Assembly (NCBI RefSeq): GCF_009937975.1
Contig: NZ_AP018441.1
Span: 6,200,001 to 6,264,000, forward strand
Direction: 5' to 3'
Length of the DNA: 64,000 nt
Origin: Undibacterium sp. YM2
GTDB lineage: Bacteria; Pseudomonadota; Gammaproteobacteria; Burkholderiales; Burkholderiaceae_D
The translations under genes and the position numbers were made by a program. Shown piece by piece: positions 43,206 through 52,552 of this stretch (position 1 is its first letter; each line of letters opens with the position of its first letter). The notes beneath the pieces are model-generated. The model was not told the origin of the DNA. It saw only the letters and a list, made by a program, of their open reading frames with translations, and made no database searches.

Positions 43206-44363
43206 ATGAATACTAAACCGCGCAGGATTGCCCATCTGGACATGGATGCCTTTTATGCATCTGTGGAATTGTTGCGTTATCCAGAACTCAAAGGCCAGGC
43301 TGTACTCATAGGCGGAGGTTCTTCACATCGTCCTATTCCCAGAGGTGATGGCACTCATGAATTTTCGCGCATCAAAGACTATGTAGGGCGCGGTGTCGCT
43401 ACCACCTCGACTTATGCAGCGCGGGCGCTCGGTATATTTTCTGCGATGGGCATCATGAAGGCAGCAAAGCTGGCGCCAGATGTGTATCTGCTGCCGACAG
43501 ATTTTGATTCCTATCGTCATTACTCCCGGCTGTTCAAAGAAGCGGTCGGCAAGATTGCGCCGAAAATTGAAAATCGCGGCATAGATGAAATCTATATTGA
43601 CCTGAGCGACCATCCGCAAGAAACGCGCGAACTGGCAAATAGCCTGAAGCGGGCCGTTGCTGAGGCAACCGGTCTGACCTGCTCAATTTGTGTCGCTCCT
43701 AACAAGCTGCTGGCAAAGATAGGCTCTGACCTGGACAAACCTGACGGTCTTACCATATTGAATATGGAAGACCTGCCAACGCGGATATGGCCCTTACCGG
43801 TAAAAAAAGTGAATGGCATAGGGCCAAAAGCAACTGCGCGCCTGGCAAGCCTGGGTATTAACACCGTGGGTGAGCTGTTCAATGCAGACCTGGGGTTGCT
43901 GCAAACGACTTTTGGCAGTAACTATGCTGGCTGGCTGTATAACGCCGCGCGTGGCATTGATGACAGGGAGATTTCTACAGAGTCAGAGCCCAAGGTCATC
44001 AGCAGGGAAACCACCTTTGACCGCGACTTGCATGCCGTGCATGACAGGGCGGTTTTGACCGAGATTTTTACTGATCTCTGCACCCGCCTGGCAAGGGACT
44101 TAACAAAAAAGGGTTACCGCTGCAAAACCGTGGGCATCAAGATACGCTATACCGATTTTCGTATCTCTACGCGTGACATCACCATTCCTGTCGCCACGGC
44201 TGATCCTGCCGTCATACGCAGGACAGCCGGGGAATGTTTGCGCAGAGTGGCACTGGAACATCGCTTTCGTTTGCTGGGTGTCAGGGCCAGTGCCCTGGTC
44301 AGAGAGGCGGATGTCAGCAATGAGCGGCAAGTCAGCCAGGGCATGCTGTTTGATGATCTCTGA
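43206..44363 (+). CDS. dinB: Y-family DNA polymerase (DinB/Pol IV-like)
   Basis: A 385-residue translesion polymerase. Motifs: HLDMDAFYASVEL (metal Asp and the steric-gate Tyr), TTSTYAARALGIFSAMG, and GIDEIYIDLS with the catalytic Asp-Glu, then the little-finger domain ending in DVSNERQVSQGMLFDDL, with a beta-clamp-like QGMLF. Between the first two motifs there is an extra loop of about 20 residues (SSHRPIPRGDGTHEFSRIKD) absent from E. coli DinB. The usual SIDEAYLD is varied. The ATG at 43206 is listed; a TTG at 43197 with AAGG 6 bases upstream is an alternative. Confidence 0.88.
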   Translation: MNTKPRRIAHLDMDAFYASVELLRYPELKGQAVLIGGGSSHRPIPRGDGTHEFSRIKDYVGRGVATTSTYAARALGIFSAMGIMKAAKLAPDVYLLPTDFDSYRHYSRLFKEAVGKIAPKIENRGIDEIYIDLSDHPQETRELANSLKRAVAEATGLTCSICVAPNKLLAKIGSDLDKPDGLTILNMEDLPTRIWPLPVKKVNGIGPKATARLASLGINTVGELFNADLGLLQTTFGSNYAGWLYNAARGIDDREISTESEPKVISRETTFDRDLHAVHDRAVLTEIFTDLCTRLARDLTKKGYRCKTVGIKIRYTDFRISTRDITIPVATADPAVIRRTAGECLRRVALEHRFRLLGVRASALVREADVSNERQVSQGMLFDDL

Positions 44364-44396
44364 TATTTGTGAAGGGTAATTCAGGGTGGGACAATG

Positions 44397-44930
44397 TTAA
44401 GCGCTAGTTGGATATCTGCTGCGTTCCAGTCTGTCGCTGCCACCAGCGGCTATGGTTTCAAATGCGTCGTCAAGCATGGTGAAAATATCCCAGTGATTGA
44501 CTTGCTTTTGCCGTGCGATAGCCTGTATCAGTTTCATTTCCAGCTCAGCCTCGCGCTTGCCCTTCCATAACTTGTCAGCAGTGGCGACGGCTAATTCTTC
44601 CAGGCTCAAGCCTTCTCCCTGCCATTGTGCGTGAGTCACACAGCAGCGGGCGACGATACTCTGCACGCCTTGTTCCAGCAGCATTTTTTCACCAGCAGGC
44701 TCATGCAGTGAGCCGGGGCCATCCAGTTCATTGGGATGCAGGATTTTCCCGGCGTCATGGATGGCGGCACCAAGACGTATCAGATTTGCATCGAATGCCA
44801 GGCCCATGTCTTCAAATTGTGCGATCAGCAAATCTGCCGCTTCACCGACCAGTTTGACATGGGCAAGCAGGCGTTCTGTTGCGCCAAGGTGTGACAGCAA
44901 CTGGTAAGCTTCAGTGGTGGTGTTGAGCAT
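44397..44930 (-). CDS. HD domain protein
   Basis: A 177-residue protein with an HD phosphohydrolase core: VKLVGEAADLLIAQF, AAIHDAGKILHP (the HD pair) and CCVTHAQW. The metal-binding His and Asp residues are in order, so it probably hydrolyses a phosphate ester or nucleotide, but the substrate is unknown. The ATG at 44930 is preferred to the in-frame TTG at 44939. It is convergent with the polymerase gene 33 bases away. Confidence 0.8.
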   Translation of the reverse strand: MLNTTTEAYQLLSHLGATERLLAHVKLVGEAADLLIAQFEDMGLAFDANLIRLGAAIHDAGKILHPNELDGPGSLHEPAGEKMLLEQGVQSIVARCCVTHAQWQGEGLSLEELAVATADKLWKGKREAELEMKLIQAIARQKQVNHWDIFTMLDDAFETIAAGGSDRLERSRYPTSA

Positions 44931-44953
44931 GATGAGCAATCAGGAGAAGTAAT

Positions 44954-44985
44954 GAAAAAGGCTTGCACAGAATCATGTGCAAGCC
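44954..44985 (-). terminator. Terminator of the second M16 protease gene
   Basis: On the minus strand GGCTTGCAC pairs with GTGCAAGCC around a short loop and is followed by TTTTT. It lies just beyond the stop at 45012. Confidence 0.82.
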
Positions 44986-45011
44986 CAGTTCTTAAAAACT
45001 ACTAAAACTAA

Positions 45012-47786
45012 TTATTTAAAATCACCCGCAAATACGCGCACGGTTTTTTCATATCCCAGGTGTCTGGCCATGGCTTCTTTTACCTGTGTCACGGTCAATG
45101 CCTGTATCTTTTTCTCTACTTCAGCACGGTATTGCATATTGCGGCCCAGGTAGAGATTGTTCGCCAATGTCGGTGCCAGTGCGGCGTCCTGGCTGCGTTC
45201 GAGCTGGTATTGCTGGATCAGGCTCTTCTTGCCATCTTCCAGTTCTGCCTGTGTGTAGCCTTCAGTCAGTACACGGTTGATTTCTTCGCGTATGCCGGTT
45301 TCCAGCTTGGCACGGTTTTGCGGTGCATAAATAGCGCCTACTGAGAAAGTCGCTACTTCATCGAGTGCAGAAGCATTGAAGCCGGAACCACCACCATAGC
45401 TGACCCCATCTTTTTGACGGATGCGGTTCAGTATGCGTGAATTGGCGCTGCCACCCAGCAGGTAGTTACCCAAAACCAGCGCAGGGTAATCAGGGTGCTT
45501 GATGCCCAGCGGCAGTTGCATGCCAGCATAGAAGAAGGCGTTTGCCTTGTCCGGTGTGATGATTTGTTTATCATCTGCCTTGGTGGCCTGATAAGGTCGG
45601 GCAACGCGGGTGAATTTTTTCTGCGTATTCCAGTCGCCAAAGGCCGTTTGCAATTCCGCTTTTACCTTGTTGGCATCAAACTCACCCACTACGGCAATTT
45701 GCGCCTGGCCTGGATGATTGGCACCATAGAACTCTTTCCAGAATGCTTTGGCATCGGCCAGTTTGGCCGTTTTCAGGTAGGCAATTTGTTCATCGATGCT
45801 GCGATAGTAGCGCGGGTCATCGCTGGAATAAATGTTTTGGGCTTTTTTACCGGCATCAACAGCGACTGATTGTGGTTCTTTGCGGGACTCTTCCAGTTGT
45901 GCCAGTTGCGAATTCAACAGTTGCGTGAATTCAGCTTCATTGAAAGCGGGCTGGCGCAGGGCATCGCGTACCAGTTCCAGTACGCGTGGCAGATTGTCGC
46001 GTATGGTTTCTACTTGGACATTCACCATGGTCGCATTGCCATTGATTTGCAGCTTGGCCTTGAGCTTGTCGAGTTCTTCCGTAAATTGCTGATGGCTGAG
46101 TTTTTCTGTACCACGGCTGAGCATGGCAGCAGCCAGCTCGGCGGCACCGGCTTTGCCTTTCAAACTGTTTTCATCACCCAGGTTGATATGCATGGACAGC
46201 ACGACAGTATTGCCGCGTGTGGTCTTGGGCAGCAGCGCATATTTCATGCCATTGCTGAGTGCGCCCGTCACTGTACGTTTGTCGATATTGTCGGCAGAGG
46301 CGACAAAGTTTTCTGCCTGGGCGATTGCTACGCCGGGTTTGAATTGCTTGATCTGCTCATCCACTGCAACCTTGGCAGGCGCTGGAGAGCGGTCAGGTTT
46401 TTCAGTAGGGATAAAACTGCCCGAGGTGCGGTTGCTGGATTTGAGCCAGGTAGTGGCAACGCGTTGTACATCATCCACTTTGAGCGCCTTGACGCGGTCA
46501 CGGAACAGGAAGAACAGGCGCCAGTCGCCAGAGGCGATGTTTTCAGACAGGGATACGGCAAATTTTTCAGGGTCATTGAATACCTGGGCAATATCTGAAT
46601 CCAGCTTGGCTTTTGCCCTTGCCAGTTCTGCTTCAGTCACTGGCGACTTGTCGAAGCTCTCTATGGTTTCCAGCAATATCTTCTTGGCTTCTGGCAGATT
46701 TTGCTCGGTACGTAAGTTTGCCCCCAGCATCAAAAAGCCTGGTTCCTCGAGATTGGCTGCCCAAGGGAAGACATCCGCAGTTTTCTTGGTTTCAACCAGG
46801 GCTTTATACAGACGGCCATTCGGTGTGTCACCGAGGATCAGCGCCAGCGCTTCTGTCGCAGCATAATCTGGGTGGGCTGCAGGCACGGTGTGATACAGGG
46901 CAGCGATCACTTGTGAATCACCGACGCGGCGCACGATGACATCGCGCTCGCCATCCTGCACAGGGTCTAATGTATACGTGGTTTCCAGTGCACGTTTTGG
47001 CTTCGGTATTTTGCCAAACTGGGTGGCAATCAATTGCAGCGCCTGTTTGGCATCAAAGGCACCCGCCACGATCAGGGTGGCATTGTCAGGTTGGTAATAT
47101 TTACGCCAGAAGGCTTGCAGGTGCGGGATATTGACATTCTCGACGTCAGTACGCGCGCCTATGGTGTCCTTGCCATAGTTATGCCATTGATGGGCGGCTG
47201 ACATGATACGCTGCATGAGGATGCCGACGCCGGAATTCTCATTCTTTTCCATTTCATTGCGCACGACCGAGAATTCTGTCTTCAAGTCTTCACCAGAAAT
47301 GCGGGAATTGACCATGCGGTCAGCTTCCATGCTGATGGCCCAGGCCAGGGTTTCAGGCTTGGCCGCAAAGGTTTCATAGTAATTAGTGCGGTCCAGCCAG
47401 GTTGTACCATTGAATTGCACGCCGCGTTGCGACATTTCTTCCCACAGGCGCGGATGGGCCTTGCTGCCCTTGAACATCAGATGTTCGAGCAAATGCGCCA
47501 TGCCGGTTTCGCCATAATTTTCATGGCGTGAGCCCACACGGTAGGTAATATTGACAGTTGTTGTCGGTTTACTGGCGTCCTGTACCAGCAAGACACGCAT
47601 GCCATTCGCCAACTGGTATTCATCTATGCCCTCGACCTGACGCACAAACTGCACGCCGGCTGGCAGCGCGGCTTTGGCTGCCGCCGCATTTTCAGCCGCG
47701 ATGGCGGGCGGGATATGCACCAGGGTAGTGAAAGCCAATGCCAGGGACAGACTCAAGCTGCTGAGTTGCATGCGCGATGATTTCAT
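45012..47786 (-). CDS. M16 family zinc metalloprotease (second paralogue)
   Basis: A 924-residue secreted pitrilysin-family protease. A signal peptide (MKSSRMQLSSLSLSLALAF... PAIA) leads into a catalytic domain with HLLEH (about residue 97) and NEMEKNENSG, then a second inactive M16 half with YGGGSGFNASALDEV near the C-terminus. The ATG at 47786 has AAGG 7 bases upstream and avoids reading through the tRNA; the frame is open 250 bases further. It is similar to the protein at 28745-31501 in length and order, with shared strings such as HENYGETGMAHLLEHLMFKG, so both descend from one duplication. Confidence 0.92.
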   Translation of the reverse strand: MKSSRMQLSSLSLSLALAFTTLVHIPPAIAAENAAAAKAALPAGVQFVRQVEGIDEYQLANGMRVLLVQDASKPTTTVNITYRVGSRHENYGETGMAHLLEHLMFKGSKAHPRLWEEMSQRGVQFNGTTWLDRTNYYETFAAKPETLAWAISMEADRMVNSRISGEDLKTEFSVVRNEMEKNENSGVGILMQRIMSAAHQWHNYGKDTIGARTDVENVNIPHLQAFWRKYYQPDNATLIVAGAFDAKQALQLIATQFGKIPKPKRALETTYTLDPVQDGERDVIVRRVGDSQVIAALYHTVPAAHPDYAATEALALILGDTPNGRLYKALVETKKTADVFPWAANLEEPGFLMLGANLRTEQNLPEAKKILLETIESFDKSPVTEAELARAKAKLDSDIAQVFNDPEKFAVSLSENIASGDWRLFFLFRDRVKALKVDDVQRVATTWLKSSNRTSGSFIPTEKPDRSPAPAKVAVDEQIKQFKPGVAIAQAENFVASADNIDKRTVTGALSNGMKYALLPKTTRGNTVVLSMHINLGDENSLKGKAGAAELAAAMLSRGTEKLSHQQFTEELDKLKAKLQINGNATMVNVQVETIRDNLPRVLELVRDALRQPAFNEAEFTQLLNSQLAQLEESRKEPQSVAVDAGKKAQNIYSSDDPRYYRSIDEQIAYLKTAKLADAKAFWKEFYGANHPGQAQIAVVGEFDANKVKAELQTAFGDWNTQKKFTRVARPYQATKADDKQIITPDKANAFFYAGMQLPLGIKHPDYPALVLGNYLLGGSANSRILNRIRQKDGVSYGGGSGFNASALDEVATFSVGAIYAPQNRAKLETGIREEINRVLTEGYTQAELEDGKKSLIQQYQLERSQDAALAPTLANNLYLGRNMQYRAEVEKKIQALTVTQVKEAMARHLGYEKTVRVFAGDFK

Positions 47787-47973
47787 GTAGTGACCTTTAT
47801 GAATATAGTAAATACCAAGCAATGAGGGGCGGCACCTGTATGACCAGGCATGGCAGGAACCGTGATGCAAACCTAAAGCAGTCAAGCTTAGTACAAATAT
47901 ATCAAGAAAAGCAACCCGGACATACAAAAATGCCAAGTGCAGCAGGGGACAGGGAAAAGGGGCAAGAAAATTA

Positions 47974-48050
47974 TGGCGCGCCAGACACGAATCGAACGTG
48001 CGACCCCAGCCTTCGGAGGGCTGTACTCTATCCAACTGAGCTACTGGCGC
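47974..48050 (-). tRNA. tRNA-Arg(CCG)
   Basis: A 77-base cloverleaf on the minus strand: acceptor stem GCGCCAG / CTGGCGC, D arm with AGCTCAGTTGGATAGAGTA, anticodon stem CAGCC / GGCTG around the loop CTCCGAA with anticodon CCG, T arm GGTTCGATTC-like, and an encoded CCA end. All stems pair, which supports a functional gene. It lies between the M16 protease gene and the divergent cytochrome gene. Confidence 0.95.
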
Positions 48051-48226
48051 GTAAATTATGCATGGACATGCACAAGTGATACAGGGTGATGCAAGGGCAA
48101 CATTCTAACCCAAATTGAGCCAGACCTTGCGTATCAAAGCAGGGAAATTGTCGTTAAAGCAGCCAGATTTTCCCGAATCTTGACTGGTACAGGCTGCTTT
48201 TCATTCCAAACACGATGCTTTCGCAC

Positions 48227-48232
48227 TATAAT
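48227..48232 (+). promoter_or_regulatory. Possible -10 element of the cytochrome c gene
   Basis: A perfect TATAAT lies 88 bases before the cytochrome start. The -35 region reads TTCCAA, a weak match, so the call is tentative. Confidence 0.35.
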
Positions 48233-48319
48233 CCCAAGCTTTGGCATCTGCGGTTTAACTTGCCTGCCAGCATAGGCAAACAGATTTTCTGTATCTAATT
48301 TATTTGCATTGAGGAAACC

Positions 48320-48871
48320 ATGAGCGACGCGCACGACGAACACGAATCAGCGATCAAGACCCCTAAGCAACTCATCGTTGCAGTTCTTGCCGGATTCCTG
48401 GTCCCCATTATCGCCATTGTCTTGCTGGTACAGTATGTATCGAATGACAAAAAAGTCGGCGCAGGTTCGTCTGCACTGACGCCAGAGGCTGTTGCTGCCC
48501 GTATCGCCCCAGTGGCTGACCAGGGTTTCAATTTCAAGGATGCCAATGGTCCCAAGACTTTGCAATCTGGTGAAACAGTCTATAAAACCATCTGCTCTGC
48601 ATGCCATGACAGCGGCGCTGCTGGTGCTCCCAAATTTGGTGATGCTGCAGCCTGGGGCCCACGCATTGCCCAGGGTTATGACAAGGTAGTTGCCAATGCT
48701 TTGGGTGGCCTGCGTGCCATGCCGGCCAAAGGCGGTAATCCTGACCTGGATGATATTGAAGTTGCCCGTGCAGTTGTTCACCTGGCCAATGCCGGTGGTG
48801 CCAAATTCAAGGAACCTGAAGTCAAGGCAGCTGCACCCGCAGCAGCTTCTGCAGAAGCCTCGGCAAAATAA
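48320..48871 (+). CDS. Membrane-anchored class I cytochrome c (c5-like)
   Basis: A 183-residue protein with an N-terminal membrane helix (LIVAVLAGFLVPIIAIVLLV) and one haem-binding motif CSACH (about residue 92) with a downstream axial Met in GLRAMPAKGGNPD. The spacing matches cytochrome c5-type electron carriers. An Ala/Glu-rich tail ends the protein. GAGGAAACC lies directly before the ATG. It probably shuttles electrons in the periplasm to a terminal oxidase. A strong terminator follows. Confidence 0.92.
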   Translation: MSDAHDEHESAIKTPKQLIVAVLAGFLVPIIAIVLLVQYVSNDKKVGAGSSALTPEAVAARIAPVADQGFNFKDANGPKTLQSGETVYKTICSACHDSGAAGAPKFGDAAAWGPRIAQGYDKVVANALGGLRAMPAKGGNPDLDDIEVARAVVHLANAGGAKFKEPEVKAAAPAAASAEASAK

Positions 48872-48903
48872 GTTTTCCGTATTCGCCGGTAGCTCAGGCA
48901 AAC

Positions 48904-48931
48904 AAAAAACCCCGGTGCGCCGGGGTTTTTT
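48904..48931 (+). terminator. Strong rho-independent terminator of the cytochrome c gene
   Basis: A perfect 12-base stem (AAAAAACCCCGG / CCGGGGTTTTTT) closes a TGCG loop, giving a T run at the end. Confidence 0.93.
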
Positions 48932-49069
48932 GTTTGTATTTCCTGTATTGAGCAGTCGTTTAGATGAGAAAGTTGCAGGAATTTCAGTTAAATATAGTCA
49001 AAATAAACTATTCAGTGGTACAAACTGTTTTATTTTGATACATTTTGGTGCAAAATTTTCCCGGACTAT

Positions 49070-49091
49070 CCCCATCCCAAAAAGGATGGGG
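49070..49091. other. Short perfect hairpin in the receptor upstream region
   Basis: CCCCATCC pairs with GGATGGGG around CAAAAA. No T run follows, so it is not an ordinary terminator. It may be an RNA or protein-binding element. Confidence 0.5.
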
Positions 49092-49445
49092 TATTCGGAA
49101 AATATTTATTTAGTGGCAATGTTTCCATTGATCACTACTAATTTAAAAATTTCAGCTTTCTGCGGAACTTCCCTCTGTTTCCATAGTCAAAAGCAGACAC
49201 TGCACTATGTCTGCAGCTTGTCATAATTCCATCTTGTTGTTTTTTTGCTGCATGCATTCTATCAATATTGACAATGGAATCTCTTAAATGTTCTCATGCT
49301 GAGGCAAATTTTTTGAAAGTAATTTCTCAGAATTTCCCACGCGTAAAAAAAAATTTCCATATTATTTGGTAATTTTGCAATCTGGCAAAGTTTGTTTGGT
49401 TTTTGCCGGATTTTGTTTAGAACATATAAAGAACGGAGCGCAATA

Positions 49446-52226
49446 GTGATAAAAGAAAAAACAATTTCAAGATCGGTAAGACTGATCTGTTCCAGTGGTT
49501 TGTTGTTGAGCATGGGTATGATGGCTCAACCAACTTTCGCACAAGAAGGTGTACAGAAAGTTGAAATTACCGGTTCCAGTATTAAACGTACTGAAACAGA
49601 AGGTGTTGCAACGACTCAAATTCTGAGCCGCAAAGACATCGAACAAACAGGTAAAACTTCTATCGCTGATGTGGTCCGCAGTATCTCTGCCGACAATAAC
49701 GGTAGTATCAGTGGCTCTTTCACTAACGGTTTCGCTGGTAGTGCTTCCGGCGTTTCCCTGCGTGGTCTGAGCGTCAGCTCCACTCTGGTGCTGATCAATG
49801 GCCGCCGCACAGCACCGTATGGTTTCGGTGATGACGGTCAACGCAGCTTCGTCGATTTGAACTCCATCCCTCTGGATGCAGTTGACCGTATCGAGATACT
49901 GAAAGATGGCGCATCCGCGATTTACGGTTCTGACGCTATCGCTGGCGTGGTTAACGTGATCCTGCGTCAAAACTACGTTGGTCAATCTGTTGCCGCCAAT
50001 ATCGGCCAGTCTTCCCGTGGCGATGGCCGCAACCTGAGCGCATCCGCTGCGATCGGTTTCGGTAATCTGCAACAAGACAAGTACAACGTCTTCATGACGA
50101 TTGATGCGAAGAAACAAGAAAAAATCTGGCAAAAAGACCGCAGTGACTACATCGGCCAGGCTGATGCACGTCCATGGGGTGGCCGTGATCAACGCGGTGG
50201 TTTCATCACTTCCGGGAATGCCGGTGGTAGCAATATGCTGGGTACAGTACGTCCAGTAAGTGCAACTGGCGGCACTATCGCTGGTCGCGGTGTTCAACAA
50301 TTGCCAGGCACTTGCTCTGCAGCAAATCTGGATCCAGTTGGCGGCACATCTTTGGATAATGCTGGTGGTGGTTGCTTGTTTGACCCAGTCGCCTACCAGA
50401 CTATTCAGCCAGAAACACAAAACCTGAATCTGTACGCACGCGGTACTTTTGCCATCAATGACAAAACTACAGCTTACACAGAACTCGGTTTGTTCAACAG
50501 CAAGGCAAAAACACAGACTACACCATCTGGCCTGACTGGCGCAGGTTTCGATCTGGTCAATGCACGTGTCAACAATACTGGTACAGGTCCTGACCAGTTG
50601 TTGCTGCCTATCGGCCATCCAGACAATCCATTTGCTGATGCGCGCGCACGTCCACGCTGGATTGACGCTGCACGTCCACGTACTGCCGATCTGGAAACAA
50701 CTGTTACCCGTTTCCTGGCTGGCGTAAAAGGCACAGTTGCTGAGTGGGATTACGATGCAGGCTTCCTGTATGCTGAAAGCAAAACAGACAAGACTCAAAA
50801 CGGTTACTACCGTCAATCTGCTTTGAAAGCAGCAGTGGCGAATGGTACTTTCCGTATTGGCCAAGGTCGTGTAAATACACCTGAAGTTCTGGCACTGGTT
50901 TCTCCAACTTTGAAAAACTCTGGTGTGACGAAGAGCACTTCTGTCGATTTCAAAGCAACACGTGAACTGACACAATTGCCAGGTGGTCCATTGGCGATTG
51001 CCGTAGGTGCTGAGTACCGTAAAGAAGAAACCAACAGCGAAGCAACACCATTCACTAACACGAATGACATCGCTGGTCTGGGTTACTCTGCTGCCAAAGG
51101 TTCACGCAACGTTAGCGCGATCTACACAGAGTTGGCTATTCCAGTTTTGAAAACCCTGGAATTCCAGTTGGCTGCCCGTTCAGATAAATATTCTGACTAT
51201 GGCCGTTCCACTACGCCTAAAGCCGGCTTCAAATTCACGCCTACCAATACCGTCGCATTCCGTGGTACGTATGCTGAAGGCTTCCGTGCTCCTAGCGCGG
51301 CAGAGAACGGTGATTCCGCTGTAGCTGCATTTACCAACATTGCCAGCGATCCTATCCGTTGCGCTGTCACTAAACTGCCAGCTGATTGCTCATCACAACA
51401 AGTTGGTGCTATCACAATCGGCAACAAAAACATCAAGCCTGAAACTTCCAAGAGCTACAGCCTTGGTCTGGTTGTAGAACCGATCAAGAATTTCAGCATC
51501 TCCCTGGACTGGTGGAAAATTGTCCGTGACGGCGAAATCGGTGGTTCTGACCCAGGTGCGATTGTTAACAATCCAGCTGGCTACCCAGATGCACAAATCG
51601 TCCGTGGCGAACCAACAACCAACTTCCCTGGCCTGGTTGGTCCTATCCTGATGGTGAAAGCGCCTTACCTGAATGCTGGTAAGACACAAACTTCCGGTCT
51701 GGATCTGGATATGCGTGCGAAGTATGACATGGGCAGCAACGGCAAGTTGAATGCTGGTCTGGTTGTTACTTACATGAACGAGTTCAAGAGAACTGATGCC
51801 GATGGTACTACGCATGAATTTGCTGGTACTCACGGTGACGTGAACTTGTCTGGTGACGGCGGTACTCCACGTACTAAAGTCAGCGTCAGCCTGGGTTGGG
51901 AACGTGGTCCTTGGACATTGTCCGGTAACATCAACCATGTATCCAGTATCAGCGACACCAATGAAATCGGTGGCGACTGCCTCGACGTTGATGCCAACGG
52001 TAAGCCTTACCTCGGTTGCCGTATTGCTTCCTTCACGACAGTTGACGTGTTCGGTAAATGGAAATATTCCAAAAACCTGGAATTCACAGCATCCATCACC
52101 AACCTGTTCGACAAGATGGCACCGTTGGACGTCCAGACTTATGGTCGTATCAACTACAACCCATCCCTGCATCAGTCCGGCGCAGTTGGCCGTTACTGGA
52201 ACATCGGTGGACGTTACACATTCTAA
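49446..52226 (+). CDS. TonB-dependent outer-membrane receptor (first copy)
   Basis: A 926-residue receptor. A signal peptide (ISRSVRLICSSGLLLSMGMM, cleavage after TFA) is followed by VQKVEITGSSIKR, which probably forms the TonB box, a plug domain (DIEQTGKTSIADVVRS, RGLSVSSTLVLINGRR, DRIEILKDGASAIYGSDAIA) and a 22-strand barrel ending in GRYWNIGGRYTF with the terminal Phe. The start is a GTG at 49446 with GGAG 9 bases upstream; the second receptor has the same N-terminal layout. Ligand unknown; no siderophore genes are nearby. Followed by two hairpins. Confidence 0.92.
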   Translation: MIKEKTISRSVRLICSSGLLLSMGMMAQPTFAQEGVQKVEITGSSIKRTETEGVATTQILSRKDIEQTGKTSIADVVRSISADNNGSISGSFTNGFAGSASGVSLRGLSVSSTLVLINGRRTAPYGFGDDGQRSFVDLNSIPLDAVDRIEILKDGASAIYGSDAIAGVVNVILRQNYVGQSVAANIGQSSRGDGRNLSASAAIGFGNLQQDKYNVFMTIDAKKQEKIWQKDRSDYIGQADARPWGGRDQRGGFITSGNAGGSNMLGTVRPVSATGGTIAGRGVQQLPGTCSAANLDPVGGTSLDNAGGGCLFDPVAYQTIQPETQNLNLYARGTFAINDKTTAYTELGLFNSKAKTQTTPSGLTGAGFDLVNARVNNTGTGPDQLLLPIGHPDNPFADARARPRWIDAARPRTADLETTVTRFLAGVKGTVAEWDYDAGFLYAESKTDKTQNGYYRQSALKAAVANGTFRIGQGRVNTPEVLALVSPTLKNSGVTKSTSVDFKATRELTQLPGGPLAIAVGAEYRKEETNSEATPFTNTNDIAGLGYSAAKGSRNVSAIYTELAIPVLKTLEFQLAARSDKYSDYGRSTTPKAGFKFTPTNTVAFRGTYAEGFRAPSAAENGDSAVAAFTNIASDPIRCAVTKLPADCSSQQVGAITIGNKNIKPETSKSYSLGLVVEPIKNFSISLDWWKIVRDGEIGGSDPGAIVNNPAGYPDAQIVRGEPTTNFPGLVGPILMVKAPYLNAGKTQTSGLDLDMRAKYDMGSNGKLNAGLVVTYMNEFKRTDADGTTHEFAGTHGDVNLSGDGGTPRTKVSVSLGWERGPWTLSGNINHVSSISDTNEIGGDCLDVDANGKPYLGCRIASFTTVDVFGKWKYSKNLEFTASITNLFDKMAPLDVQTYGRINYNPSLHQSGAVGRYWNIGGRYTF

Positions 52227-52259
52227 TGTTGACGTAACTGACAGCATGGCTTGAGTTCC

Positions 52260-52288
52260 GGCATCACCAGGTTTGCGCTGGTGATGCC
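52260..52288 (+). repeat. Perfect inverted repeat after the first receptor
   Basis: The 11-base stem GGCATCACCAG / CTGGTGATGCC closes a 7-base loop. It precedes the terminator and could protect the mRNA 3' end. Confidence 0.6.
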
Positions 52289-52311
52289 AGTACCAAGGCA
52301 GGTTGAAAGAC

Positions 52312-52346
52312 AAAACCCTCACAAGCTTGCTTGTGGGGGTTTTTGT
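52312..52346 (+). terminator. Terminator of the first TonB receptor gene
   Basis: AAAACCCTCACAAG pairs with CTTGTGGGGGTTTT around a CTTG loop and is followed by TTTG. Confidence 0.85.
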
Positions 52347-52552
52347 TTATGACCTGCGGCATGCGTATGTGTATCTGCATACGGCATGGTTATGGCCGTC
52401 ATGTCCATGGCGTGCATTGCATATCATGTGGCGCGCTTTGATAGTGCCCGCATGCAAGTCTCAGGGGAAAATGTCAATCAAAGCCGCCGCCAGAGCTGTT
52501 GCATGGCAGGCATTTCCATGAATTGAAACATTGAAACCTGTGAGAGCAAAGC

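Larger units (their letters stand above)
48872..49445. other. Noncoding interval upstream of the first TonB receptor
   Basis: Besides the terminator at 48904-48931 and a second hairpin at 49070-49091, this 574-base AT-rich stretch shows no gene. It must contain the receptor promoter; a long untranslated leader is possible. Confidence 0.55.
52227..52552. other. Intergenic region with two hairpins
   Basis: This 326-base stretch holds a perfect hairpin (52260-52288) and a terminator (52312-52346), and no gene. The rest, from 52347 on, should hold the promoter of the SDR gene. Confidence 0.6.

Noticed and set aside
47787..48035. Longer start for the second M16 protease (from 48035)
   Set aside because: It would read through the tRNA-Arg gene and replace a good signal peptide with unrelated sequence. 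The ATG at 47786 has a ribosome site.
49467..50975. 502-codon minus-strand frame inside the first TonB receptor gene
   Set aside because: It is antisense to a clear receptor gene. The Cys- and Thr-rich translation has no family features and arises from codon bias. The second receptor shows the same effect.
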